A stretch of 64,000 nucleotides of DNA, taken from Trissonchulus latispiculum. Taxonomy: Eukaryota; Nematoda; Enoplea; Enoplida; Ironidae. A program made the translations under genes and the position numbers. A model generated the notes under the pieces. It was not told where the DNA came from and did no database searches. It saw only the letters and a program-made list of their open reading frames with translations. Of the stretch, positions 22,320 to 32,889 are shown one piece after another. The first letter of the stretch is position 1, and every line of letters begins with the position of its first letter. The stretch covers positions 1 through 64,000 of the forward strand of contig JASAND010006629.1 in NCBI GenBank assembly GCA_030248195.1, written 5' to 3'.

Positions 22320-23980
22320 GAGCGGGAGGGGGGTCTGTCCTCTCCGTGGGGGGGGGTCTCACAGGGGGTAAACTGTAGCCTGGTTCCCCTGTGGCGGGGG
22401 GGGGGACCCGGGACCCCCCACCAAAATGACAAATTTTGGCGACCCCCCCAAGATTTTCAGATTTTTGCTAACCCCCCCCCCCAGATTTTTGGCCAAAAAG
22501 TGGCCAAAAATGGCATAAAATCGAAAATTTAGGGGGGGTCCCCCCACCCTCCGTCGGAACCCCCCTCCCCAGATTTATTGCCCAGCCATACCTATGGTTC
22601 CAGTAGTTTGAAAATTTCCGATTTTTGAGACTCCCCACCAAGCCAGATTTGGACTTTTTAACCCCCCCCCCCGCCGCCCCCCCACCCCAAACAGGTGGTA
22701 CACCTACGCATAGGTGTGGCTGGGCAAAAAATCTGGGGGGGGGGTGTTCCGATCCGACGGAAGGTGGGGGACCCCCCCCCCCTAAATTTTCGATTTTATG
22801 CCATTTTTGGCCACTTTTTGGCCAAAAATCTGGGGGGGGGGGGTAGCAAAAATCTGAAAATCTGGGGGGGGGTGTCGCCAAAATTTGTCATTTTGGTGGG
22901 GGGGGGGGGGTCCCCCCCACCCCCACCCCACCCCCCCCCCCCCCTAACACACCTATGCACCTATATACGTATGGTCTCGCTCAGTCTCGCCCAAAAGCCG
23001 AGACTGGACCGGACCGACCAGTCTCGGTCTCGCTCGCTCACAAAAAAATCTCGGTCTCGGACCGAGACCGGCAAATTTTTTGACAACATCAAATTTCAGC
23101 GAAAATTCTAAATTAATGTAACGAAAATTAACTGACAAGATACGGAAACCGTATGTTTTTGTGTCAAAAATCCCTAGCCTCAAAAACTGGAAGAAATTAA
23201 ATTTAAGCTTAAAATTGCTAAGTCTCGACTTCGACTCTCGGTCTCGGTACCCTGGTCTCGGTCTCGGTCTCGCCCAACCCTGCTACTCCCCTCTCCCAGA
23301 TTTCGGCCTCAGAAATTTCGAAAAATGACCAAAAATGCGAACATTCTGTAAATAATTTAGCTTACTTTCCCAGACACACACACACCATGCCGCGCTTGCA
23401 CGGATTTCCCGTAGAGGGGGGGAGGGACTGGGGAATTCGGGGTCCACCATCAATTTTTTGAAATTTACCCTCCCTCCAACCAAAATTTCCAGTGAAACTG
23501 GTCACAGTCATAGTTTCCCTGGAACTTTGGGTCTGAGGGGGGGGGGGGGTAAATCTTGGGTGGTTGGTGGTCGACCCAAGAAATGTGAGGGGGGGCACCC
23601 CCCAACCCCCCCCCAGAATTCGGACCTCAGAAATTTCGAAAAATGGCCTAAAAACGCAAAATTTTCTGTATTTTAACGCTTTTTTTGTCGAAACAAGGCT
23701 TGTTTTTATCGTTTTTAGCGTTTTTGCACCGTTTTAAAGCGATTTTAAGTCAAAATTTTAGAAAAATTTTTCAAAAAAATTCCCATTTTTCGGCCAAATT
23801 TAGCTAACTTTTTGGGCCCGAAAATCGCTGGGGGGGGTCCGGTCCGCCGGGGGGGGGGGTAGCCGAAGGTTGGGGGAGGGCAAGTCAAAAATTCTGGGGG
23901 GGGGGGGGTAAAATTGGTCAAAAATTTCCAGAACTTATAAGAATTTAAAATGTGAGCTGACATGGAATCAAAAACTCGAT
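22320..23980. repeat. G/C-tract repeat mosaic with GGTCTCG minisatellite
   Basis: Inverted arms around 22569-22592 (GCCCAGCCATACCTATG) and 22709-22730. G or C runs lie throughout 22640-22945. Short (GGTCTC)n stretches occur at 22977-23065 and 23222-23275, and another G-tract segment at 23530-23915. No coding signal. Long Gly/Pro frames come from the runs. Confidence 0.55.
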
Positions 23981-24119
23981 TTATACACGTGTTTATCTTG
24001 TTTCTCTACCGCAGAGTGTAAGAAAGCACAAACCTTAGGAATTGAAAATTAACAATTGCTTGAGATCCGATCCTCCACTTCACTAAAATTTAGGATTTTA
24101 GACTTGCACCTGCCTGGCT

Positions 24120-24185
24120 TCAATGAGCAGAGAACAGTAATCTGACTGACTGCGCCACAAGCGTCAAGTTAACGCCAAATATAAT
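24120..24185 (-). repeat. possible tRNA-derived SINE head (degenerate)
   Basis: On the minus strand GTGGCGCAGTCAGTCAGA resembles an A box, and GGTGCAAGTC ~40 bases later could be a decayed B box. Too degenerate for a tRNA gene. Confidence 0.3.
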
Positions 24186-24539
24186 CTCGTCAAAACAATG
24201 TATTTTCAAAGTTTCTATGCGACAGCCTAACTCAATATTATAGCACGTAGAGGCATAAATTTAGAAAACTTGTAAAATCTGATTTCTGGAAGGCCGACCT
24301 CGCTGCCACGAATTTGGTACCCCTCTTGTCCGAAGCGTTTTGAGGAAGTGTACGTAAAATATCAGACATTACATGATTTTATAACCAATTTCTACAAGTT
24401 TAAAAAGACTTATCCTGGAAGTTTTGGCGGCGGGGAATCCCGGAAGTTTACTGGTAGACTCCGAAATGATCCCCTTCACCACCCCCACCTTGAATTAGGA
24501 ACACGGGTATTCCCAATGCATAAGCTATATATCTATAAC

Positions 24540-24917
24540 CAAGAGTACATAATACAAGAGTGTGCCACTAGGCACATTCTACGTTATCAGAGCAAAAACT
24601 ATGCTCTGCACGCTAACGGGCCCACCCCCCCCCCCCCCCGCAAATTAGACCCATCACTTCAAACAATTTCGTGCGCTATGTTTGCGTTCTAAAGCTCGAA
24701 GCAGGCACAAAATTCGCGCACGCACTGCTTGTGTTTTCGAGCTTAAGCACGTAAACATAGAGCGAGTGAGCGTACCCCCGTTTCGACTAGGTACTGATTT
24801 GCGGGGGGGGTCAGTAGGGTCTGATTTGCGGCGGGGGCGTTAGCGATCAGAGCATAGTTTTTGCTCTGATAAGAGAGAGCTTGCCTAGTGGCATACTCTT
24901 ATCATTATGTACTCTTG
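24540..24917. mobile_element. MITE with ~90-bp inverted ends, 7-bp TSD CTATAAC
   Basis: Ends CAAGAGTACATAAT / ATTATGTACTCTTG extend as imperfect inverses for ~90 bp. They include GTGCCACTAGGCA and AGAGCAAAAACTATGCTCTG. Direct repeats CTATAAC lie at 24533-24539 and 24918-24924. The core has C and G runs. A solo end of the family lies at 43830-43910. Confidence 0.8.
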
Positions 24918-25489
24918 CTATAACGATTATCTAATGTGATATAGAATTCAAAATGTTTTCCAATTTTCAGTAAAATCTGCATTTCCAAAGTTGGAAGATT
25001 TTCTTGAATTTCAGCTTCTCCGCTAGCTTTTTGGTATCCAACCAAAACCGAGAGTTGGTGTTGAGTGCAATGGGGGAGGCCCACAGGAGAGAATAGCGGG
25101 AATCTCAATCCTGTCTCTAATTTCATGAAAAAAAACTAATAATTTGAAGTACAATAACTGCTTATTAATATCCGAATCCACGTTTTCACTAAAAATAGTT
25201 ATTTGCATTCATCGATATTTCCGAAAAGATGCGCGTCTCGAGCTCGATTGCATCTGCAGGATGAAACGGCTTTTGAAGGACCAGTTTCCCGCAAAACCAA
25301 GAAATTCCGGCGAATGTAGACGCACAACTCCGCGTGACTGTCACAAAACTTAACCGATTTTATTCAAATTTGGCAAGAAGGCAATTAATAAATACATTCC
25401 TCAACGACCTGCCGCAAAATTTTATAAATTTCGAATTTTTAAATGAGACTGGGGTGGTCAAAAGAAATCAAATTTTTGTCTCGAATTTT

Positions 25490-25735
25490 CCTAAAAATGG
25501 GGTGCGTATCTATGGGTTTTCTGGGTCGCTAAACACAAATCTGAAAACCGATTTCGATCCAGGTTTTCATTAGCTTGAAAAAGATAGATAGATAATTATG
25601 CTTGGTATTTTAGCTTATTTCTAGCTAGTGGGATCTAAATTTGATTTCAGATTTGTGTGCAGTGTGCACCGACCCCGAAAACCCCTGTATGCTGCAAATT
25701 AGCGAAAAAACATTTTTTGGTCCCCTTAATTATCC
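25490..25735. repeat. decayed relative of the GGGTCTTATC foldback family
   Basis: Words such as TTTTCTGGGTCGCTAAACAC, AACCGATTTCGATCC and CCGAAAACCCCTGTATGC match the inner parts of 49601-50210 and 61133-63223. Ends not identified. Confidence 0.45.
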
Positions 25736-25883
25736 CTTGCAAAATATAAATTTTTTGAAACTCTTAAAATTTTGCAGCAGGCCGACCAAGAAGTGCATTC
25801 AAAGGCATCCACGCCAAACTTTAATCAAATCAGTTAAACAAATTTTGCGAAAGCTATGCACAGGTAATATTTATGCCTTATTA

Positions 25884-27368
25884 AGCCCTGTTCATACTTG
25901 TCCCTAAGTCTCTGTCTCTAGGTCTCTGTCTCTATGTCTCTGTTTCTGGCCGGTTCATACCTGTCTCTGTCCTTTTGTCTCTAAGCTGTCCTTAAGAGTC
26001 TCTAAGCGAAGTTGAACAATGCTCAACTTTTCTGCCTGTCCTTAAGGTGGTAGTACCACTACCGAGATTTTCTACGTAATTTTTCCATGGATGAAGCAAT
26101 CTTGACAAAACATTGGATAAAGCAAGACTGGTTGGCTAACCATCTTTGTGCAAAATCTTTGTGTCAGAGATTTCATAATTGGCTAGCTACCATCGTGGCT
26201 TTGCGCATGCGCAAATAATCAAAATTTTATTTAAGTTTCGTATACCAAATTTTACTGAACTACGTGAAAGAGCGCAAAAAGCGCTTTAAAATGATGTGCA
26301 TATCTCTTTAGTACGTGGTTTCTATCAAAAGTTATAAGCGGTTGAAGCTGAATAGCTGATATATAGCTGATATAGCTGAATTACGTTGACCGTTTGCACA
26401 CATAATGTAAAGTAAAAACAGGATATCCGAAAATTAAATCTATTGGGTTTTAACGGTTCCTGTTGCGTTATTTATGTGCATTATTTAATAGAAAGCACTT
26501 TGCAGCTGCTTGAAAGCATTGGAAATTTCGAAAACCAAAGCAAACAATGAAAAATTACAGAATTTTTGTTTTTGATTTTCTCGTCACTCCTTCAGTCAAA
26601 ATGGACCAAATTTTGCAAATATGTTTTGCATCAGCATACGCTCAGGCCGTTTTCTTGGTTTTTGGAAAAACGCAATATTAAGCAAGATATAACATTTACA
26701 AATTTTCAAAACACGCTAAAAAACGGAAAACTCACTTTTACGAAAAACTAAAAAAACGGCCTGAGCGTATATGTAAACTAACCATATACTGAAAATCTCA
26801 AACGATTTCATAAAGGATTGAAGGAGATATTTAAATTTAAAGCTTTTAATACATTTCCTATTGTGTAGCCAGTCCCCGCCGCGTCGTAGATCAGCTCATC
26901 TGATGTAAAACATGATAAAGAACAAATTTGCCAAATTTCAAGCCGATTCATTAAGTATTTAGTTCACAGCATCTGTTCAAAGTCCACCCCGGTAGTGGTA
27001 CTACCACCTTAAGAGACAGCCAATCAGAATAACGAATGAAAGTCTCTCACGTGAAAAGTCTGTTACTTGAATACTTGAACGAGCTGCATCTATATCCAAT
27101 TTGAAAATAAGTTTTCCACATAATATGACGTTAGCTGTTAACAAGACAATAAAAATGATGTTCTATTGTTCCAATTTAAATTAATTAGTTCGTTTTTAAC
27201 CACACCAAGTGACTAATGAGATTTGAATTTGTTGTCACGTGACCGAGTTTCTGTCCTATTGTCCTTTTAAGTATGAACGCCTTGTCTCTATCAGTGTAGA
27301 GACAAAAGGGCAGAGACATAGAGACAGAGACTCAGAGACAGAGACAAGAGACAAGTATGAACCGGGCT
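25884..27368. mobile_element. PIF/Harbinger-like non-autonomous element, TSD TTA, with nested insertion
   Basis: Inverted ends AGCCCTGTTCATACTTGTC / GACAAGTATGAACCGGGCT, with TTA on both sides (25881-25883, 27369-27371). This agrees with the TWA target of PIF/Harbinger. Subterminal arrays of GTCTCTGTCTCT (left) and AGAGACAGAGAC (right) are inverse. The element is interrupted at TTAA by 26046-27008. No transposase frame. Confidence 0.72.
26046..27008. mobile_element. TTAA-type element, subfamily GGTGGTAGTACCACTACCG
   Basis: Perfect 19-bp inverted ends GGTGGTAGTACCACTACCG, TTAA on both sides (26042-26045, 27009-27012). The terminus is itself partly palindromic (GGTAGTACCACTACC). Non-coding interior; inserted into the Harbinger-like element above. 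Confidence 0.85.
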
Positions 27369-27560
27369 TTAGCGCCAGAAATTCCTTAGCTCTGCCTTGG
27401 AACCTTCCGTTACAAATCCTCCTAAAGAGGTGGACAACCAAGTCACAAAACCCTGAATCGATCTGAGTGCCGCTGTGTGGTTTTGATTTAAAAAAAACAT
27501 AGCCACCAATTTATTGACAATTCTGTTAATGACAATAATAGACAGAGAGTTCACATTTAA

Positions 27561-28095
27561 GGGGGGGGGGCTACGAATGGGTTGGCACGACATCGTCGGA
27601 GAGAGCTACTTCCCCCCAACATTAGCCAACATATCAAAGTAAAAAAGTTTAGGGTGGACAACAATATATCTCATATACACCGTTTTTGGCAGGACGCCAA
27701 AGTACCAATTTTGGGGCGAAAAATGGGATTTTAAAAAATTGTTTTTTCAGCTCTGGTGGATTAACGCTTTGACAAATTCTGGAACTTTCAGCCAAAAAGG
27801 TTACTGTTACCAGTGGTAAATATTAAAAGTATTCCGACTTTCGAGCGTTGCTTTCTTGTTCAGCTATAACAGCTCAAAGTTTGAAGTTTGGCAAAAAGTT
27901 GCGAGGGGACCGTGCGTCGTTTTCGATCTAATAAGATTGATAACACCAACTTCTGATGGCTCCACAGGACGCTAAGCTGCATGAAATTCTTTCAAACTTT
28001 AAACTATTTTACACTAAACCTAATACTATTATGTGGCAAAAGACTAGCTAGCATTTCCAACATCGAACTTTTAGTGAAATTCGCAGCCCCCCCCC
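27561..28095. mobile_element. TTAA-type element, G9 ends
   Basis: TTAA 27557-27560, then a G10 run and CTACGAAT. The right end is ATTCGCAG followed by C9, then TTAA 28096-28099. One mismatch in the ends. Its right TTAA is also the left TTAA of the next element. Confidence 0.75.
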
Positions 28096-28099
28096 TTAA

Positions 28100-29120
28100 G
28101 GTGCTGGTTCGGGTATTTGCAGCAAATTTTGAAAGACTGTAATTTGCTCAACTTTTGGAGTTCAACAATAATTTTTATATCATTTTAAAGCTTAGAATGT
28201 GCTTGTTACAACTAGGTACAGTATAACTGTCTCATTTCAACTCTTCGGCTTGAACAACATAATATTTGAACAACGACTTGCAATAACATGAAAACAATTT
28301 TTGAACATGGATTTCTCGAAGTGTGGGAAAACTCACGAAAAGCGACCAGTTCAGGCTTCAAAAGAAACGTCTTCCCGAGGGCTATTTTTTCTGAAATTGT
28401 TTAACGAGTAAAGAAGCTCCAGATTTTGAGAAAAACGTAAATTTGGTCTGATTTTCGTCAAAACTTTCAAGTTTGGACGCTTATTTCTCTCGAACTGAAA
28501 GTCAAAATGCAAAACCATGAAAAATAGCCCTCGGCAATTGTCTCAAAAATACATGTGTAAAGCCGTTTTTTAATTGATTGCATGAGTTGAGAGAAATCCG
28601 TGTTCAAAACAATCTAGTTGCGATTTTCAAATTTTCACATTTCACATTCACACACATTTCACACTGCTGTGCGCCGGCAGAGACACCGCAGAGAGCTCTC
28701 CTTTGGGCGTAAGATGTCCTTTAGGACCACAAATATGGACAATACTTGACCGACGGACCAGAGCTGTTGAAGCTGTCGAAATCTTGCAATATTTGATTTT
28801 TCGAAAAATGGCCGGTTTTGGACCTCGAAAATCAATTTTCGCCGTTATCTGTTAAACCTTAAGGAATCGAAGAAAACTCTCAAGAGCAAAGTTGTAGGTC
28901 TTGGTGAGAGGATTCGAATGACTATAAGTTCATCCATGTAGGGTGGTCACAGTGCAAGTTATGGCGGAATAAAGCTAATTTCTCCAAAACTCACATTTTC
29001 AAGCTGCGACTTTTCTATCATGTTTTATAGGGTAAATAATGTAATTGTAGCAAATTTGAATAAATTTCAACGACAATTGCGCTTTTAAAGCCCAAAAATA
29101 CACGAACCCGAACCAGCACC
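28100..29120. mobile_element. TTAA-type element, subfamily GGTGCTGGTTCGGG
   Basis: Inverted ends GGTGCTGGTTCGGG / CCCGAACCAGCACC, with TTAA at 28096-28099 and 29121-29124. The ~1.0-kb interior is homologous, in opposite orientation, to 61902-62914, including AAAACTCACGAAAAGCGACC and GAGAGCTCTCCTTTGG. No reading frame. Confidence 0.85.
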
Positions 29121-29124
29121 TTAA

Positions 29125-31218
29125 CTGAGGACGATGGCAACATTACTGCAGTATTGTACCGTTTCTACCAGGGCTTATGTATCAATGTTTCCTATGCCTG
29201 CTTCCTTTACTGTATTAAACGAAGTATGTGGAACGGTTCGTTCAGTGTTACACTTGCATTCTCGAGTCTCAGCATTATGTATTGTAGTGTCATTCGTCAC
29301 GCTCACAACAAAACAAATGCTCAATGATAAATTTGACCAGAAAGCCTATGATAATTTACATATATTCCGGTTTTTGGTAGACTCCAGAAGACCAATCCTT
29401 CTGTGCTCTTGGACGGGCAAACTAGGCTTCAAAGAAAACATCATTACATTCGTTCATTTGCTAATCAGCTCATGTTTTCACTAAGCTACTGTTTCTTAAC
29501 TAAACTGTGTTGTAGCAAATCTGCTCCTGGAAGGCAATTTGCACCGATGCAAACTTCTGGATGGAGTCCTATTGCACCACTACAAATCTCTCGGCAAAAG
29601 ATTTTCAGGGTAGATTTGCGCCGTGTCTGCGGAATTTGAACCACAGTTACACGCACCGCTCCAAGACTCAAGGGGCGCGCATACGAGACATATTTTATAT
29701 GGTTATTAGAGTTGCTGCTGTGGTGGCCTGGTAGAAACCAGCCGTTGTCCACCTCTGTCGAGGATGCCTCGGTCAGACGACCGGCAAAATGTACGGTGAC
29801 ACGGAATTTCGCAGCTTCGCATTGAGTTTTCTCGCAACCGGGGATGTTTCACCACAAATCCAGAAAACTCACCCTGGATAATAGTGCAAACGTCCTTGCT
29901 GAGAATGAATAGTTTTTGAGAAATCGATGTTATAAGCGAAATAATTAAACAAAAACAAAACAAAACTGTCTAAGTGAAAAGTAAACTGATTTCCTCGAAA
30001 ATGGCCATTCTAGACTCCGAATCATTTCTGGGTTATGCTAACTTAAGGTGGTGATTCCCATTGGTCACATAAAGTTTGCACCAGTATTACTCATTCATTA
30101 CAGGGAGTTAAGAAGCCATTTTTTATCAAAATGTAGCTTGACATTTTCTCTTTTTAATGCATGCCATGAAACGAACGTTACTTTTCCAAAATATTTTTAA
30201 CACATTTTGGAAGAAGTATAATTTTCCAGATTTTTTTGCACTCAAGAAAATTTTTTCGCGAGACATCGGTTATATATATGTATATATATCATTCGATACT
30301 TCCATCAAATAGCTGGGGACGATTTTTTATTTATTGTGAAATCGCTCTTCGTTACAGAGAAATAAGCTAAAATGTGTGCGCAACTTGTATTTTGCCTACT
30401 TTTTCCAAATTTGTCAAGCGATTGCTTTAGCTAGAAAGCAGCAATCGGGGCAACTAAAAAATCGTCCCTGGGTATATTTGTGTAGAACACATGTGTTAAG
30501 TAGCAGCCTTCCAGCTTTCATGGTGAATGCTCCTCAATCTATAGAAAAGATTGGTCGTGTTTTTGCAAAAACTACATTTTTTATGATTGCAGCCTACACG
30601 ATAGCAGTTGGCAGACGATCATCCATCGGATAATTTGCCCCTGTGATACCTTCAGATCGACGCCCTTAGTTTGATTTTACGGCTTGCGTAGTTCAAGAAA
30701 TGTTTGATTATTTGATTTCTGCAAAAATGACAAGTTTTCGACGCCAGAACAAGAAAAGTGGCGATAGCTGCTGCCAAACGTTCAGAAACCGGGAAAAACC
30801 ACTCTGACCGGAAATTTCGAATTTTTGAATCGGCATTGCGCGGAGGATGTACTAAAAGGGAGTTATTTCTGAAAGTTTCGTCAAATTTCATGTTGATTTA
30901 CGCCGCAAAATAACAATATGTGCCCAAAAGGAATCACCACTTTAACCATTGGAATTAACTCAAAGGTTGTAATGGAAAAATGTTTTGTTTTGTACCATCT
31001 TTCGATTCATAACAATCAATCCGTGTACAGACTACATACTGAGAGAATGATGGCAAAAAATTCCGAAAATTTCTCATCTTTTCACTTATCCGGGACTGGC
31101 TTCAGAATGCCAAACACACCAAACAAACCAAACACACAAAACACACTGCAAAGTTTCGTCTGTTTTCAGAAATAAATTGAAGCCGGTAGGTCCAAATTTA
31201 CACAAAGTGATACCAGTA
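29125..31218 (-). mobile_element. diverged copy of the GGTGCTGGTATCG TTAA family, interrupted
   Basis: The right edge TTTACACAAAGTGATACCAG plus TACCTTAA matches, inverted, the left end of 16491-18236. GCGAGAAAACTCAATGCGAA (29827-29846 inverted) and CCTCGAAAATGGCCATT also match. The left edge is uncertain. A separate TTAA element sits inside at 30047-30941. Short frames in this span are not supported as genes. Confidence 0.6.
30047..30941. mobile_element. TTAA-type element, subfamily GGTGGTGATTCC
   Basis: TTAA 30043-30046 and 30942-30945 flank inverted ends GGTGGTGATTCC / GGAATCACCACT. The interior matches 5973-6948 in opposite orientation (for instance CATTGCGCGGAGG against CCTCCGCGCAATC). 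Contains a (TATATG)n patch at 30271-30289. Non-coding. Confidence 0.8.
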
Positions 31219-31224
31219 CCTTAA

Positions 31225-31960
31225 AAGTGAAAAACCTTAAAAGACCGTTTCGCGAGCAGGATTAGTGAACAACACTACGATCATATCTATCCATACCATT
31301 TAGAATCTAGTAAAACTTTTCAATTCATGAAGCAAGCTTAAAGAATTATGTCGCAAGACAAACCGTTCACTTTAACCAAAAAATAGCTTTACAGACAAAA
31401 GGGCATGCTTTTACTCTACAATTATAACAACAAAGACCGTCTAATATCTTCAATTATTAGCAGTTTCTTATGTTTAGTTACCATTACCTAATCATCGACC
31501 AATCTGCAATGTATATATTTGAAAACTTGTTTCGTACTCCGGTTAAGGTTTATTTACTGTAAAATTTATTTATGTTTGTGTTTATTTATATTTATTGATT
31601 CATAGGTTTATAAGGGAATTGCTATCGGATGGTTACTTGTTAATATTCTCTGTTTCTGTTGTAGTCGCCATATGCAATCCCAAAGACGACTGGTCTGTTA
31701 TATGCTATTGTTTCAGGTCTCTCAGAATTTTAGATTATGCCGGGGTCAGTCTCCTCAATCGCAGATGAACACACGCTCAGGAGGGACTTTATTAACCGTA
31801 AACTAGTGATATAGCGATAGCCTGATGTTGATTAGCCACAAAAATTTATGTACTTTGTACTAAGTAATTTTAAACCAATGAAGCGAACTCTGGCAAAACA
31901 AGGCTGGCTTTGGAAACGTAATAAAGTAAAAACAAAAACAAAAACAAGAAGAAGAAATAA
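31225..31960. other. no feature recognised
   Basis: AT-rich sequence with no conserved frame, repeat end or RNA signature that I can identify. Confidence 0.4.
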
Positions 31961-31964
31961 AATA

Positions 31965-32034
31965 CAGTAATAATAATAATAATAACAATAATAATAGTAA
32001 TATATAATAATTATAATAATAATAATACTATACA

Positions 32035-32068
<34 letters not shown>

Positions 32069-32155
32069 TAATAATAGTAATATATAATAATAATAATAAT
32101 ACTAATACTAATACTAATAATAATAATCACAATAATAGTAATTAATTATTATTAT
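31965..32155. repeat. (TAA)n microsatellite, imperfect
   Basis: About 190 bp of TAA/AAT triplets with occasional C or G changes. The poly-Leu/Ile/Tyr frame across it on the minus strand is an artefact. Confidence 0.95.
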
Positions 32156-32424
32156 TGCACATTAATAATTACACCAAACAACAAACTATAACTCAATTGC
32201 TTTTCCCATCTCTATCCCTGTGTCTCGTTCCTTTATGGGTGCGCATGCACAACACAAATTTGTGGCACAAATTTAAGTGCACAAATTTGTGGCCTGCTCA
32301 GAGACTATGTAAATCCCCAAAGCTAAATCTAGTCTTATTTCGGAAATTCTAGCAAAACTTCTATAAATGTGCAATTTTACTTCAACTAAAGACATTTCAT
32401 TTGGCTTCCAACAGAAAGAAATAT

Positions 32425-32687
32425 GTAAGAACAAAAGTCTAAAACCAGGACCAGGAACAGGATTAAATTTTTAGTTAGAGAAACAGGATCAGGAACAGAG
32501 GTCTAATTCACAGAAACAATTTCTTAATTTCTTTGTCTTTCGGTTTCGTACCTGCTGTTCAAAACAGAATCCTGGTTCAGTTCCTGTCCCAGAAATTAGA
32601 CTCCTGCTTCCGTTCCATAAATCTAACCTCTGATACTGATTCTGATCTGGAAAAAACAAAAGCTCTGTTCCTGCTTTTAGTCACCAC
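32425..32687. repeat. decayed relative of the GGAACAGG-ended element
   Basis: Begins GTCTAAAACCAGGACCAGGA and ends CCTGCTTTTAGTCACCACC, the same terminal words as 35023-39178. Internal CAGGAACAG and CTGTTCCTG words remain. Its right edge served as target for the MITE at 32688. Confidence 0.6.
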
Positions 32688-32881
32688 CAGACATGTGCAG
32701 GAGGGGAAGTTCTGGGGGGGGGGTGAAGGGCGGCCGAAGGCCGCCGAAAAACCGGATTTTTCCGGTTTTTAACCGGAAAAATCCGGATTCTGTGGGGGGG
32801 GTGAGGGACACCTCTGGGGGGTGAGCTCAGGTCTGGGGGGGGGGTGGAACCCCCCCCCCCAAACCCCCAAGCACACGTATG
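32688..32881. mobile_element. hAT-like MITE, ends CAKACRTGTGC, TSD GTCACCAC
   Basis: Left end CAGACATGTGC, right end GCACACGTATG (inverse with two mismatches). Perfect 8-bp repeats GTCACCAC lie at 32680-32687 and 32882-32889. The interior has G runs and a foldback AAACCGGATTTTTCCGGTTT. A second copy lies at 45858-46020. Confidence 0.78.
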
Positions 32882-32889
32882 GTCACCAC

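Larger units (their letters stand above)
20935..22708. mobile_element. G-tract element, ~27-bp inverted ends, interrupted
   Basis: Begins CATAGGTGTACCACCTGTTT followed by GGG and a G run. Ends with the inverse (C run, AAACAGGTGGTACACCTACG). Inverted identity spans ~27 bp with one or two mismatches. A separate TIR element (21052-21773) and a CTGGCTTATT element (22139-22314) sit inside it. Confidence 0.65.

Noticed and set aside
29134..29484. 116-aa open frame
   Set aside because: No recognisable domain, and it lies within or beside a decayed TTAA element (29125-31218).
31832..32068. Minus-strand frame of Leu/Ile/Tyr runs
   Set aside because: Translation of the (TAA)n microsatellite.
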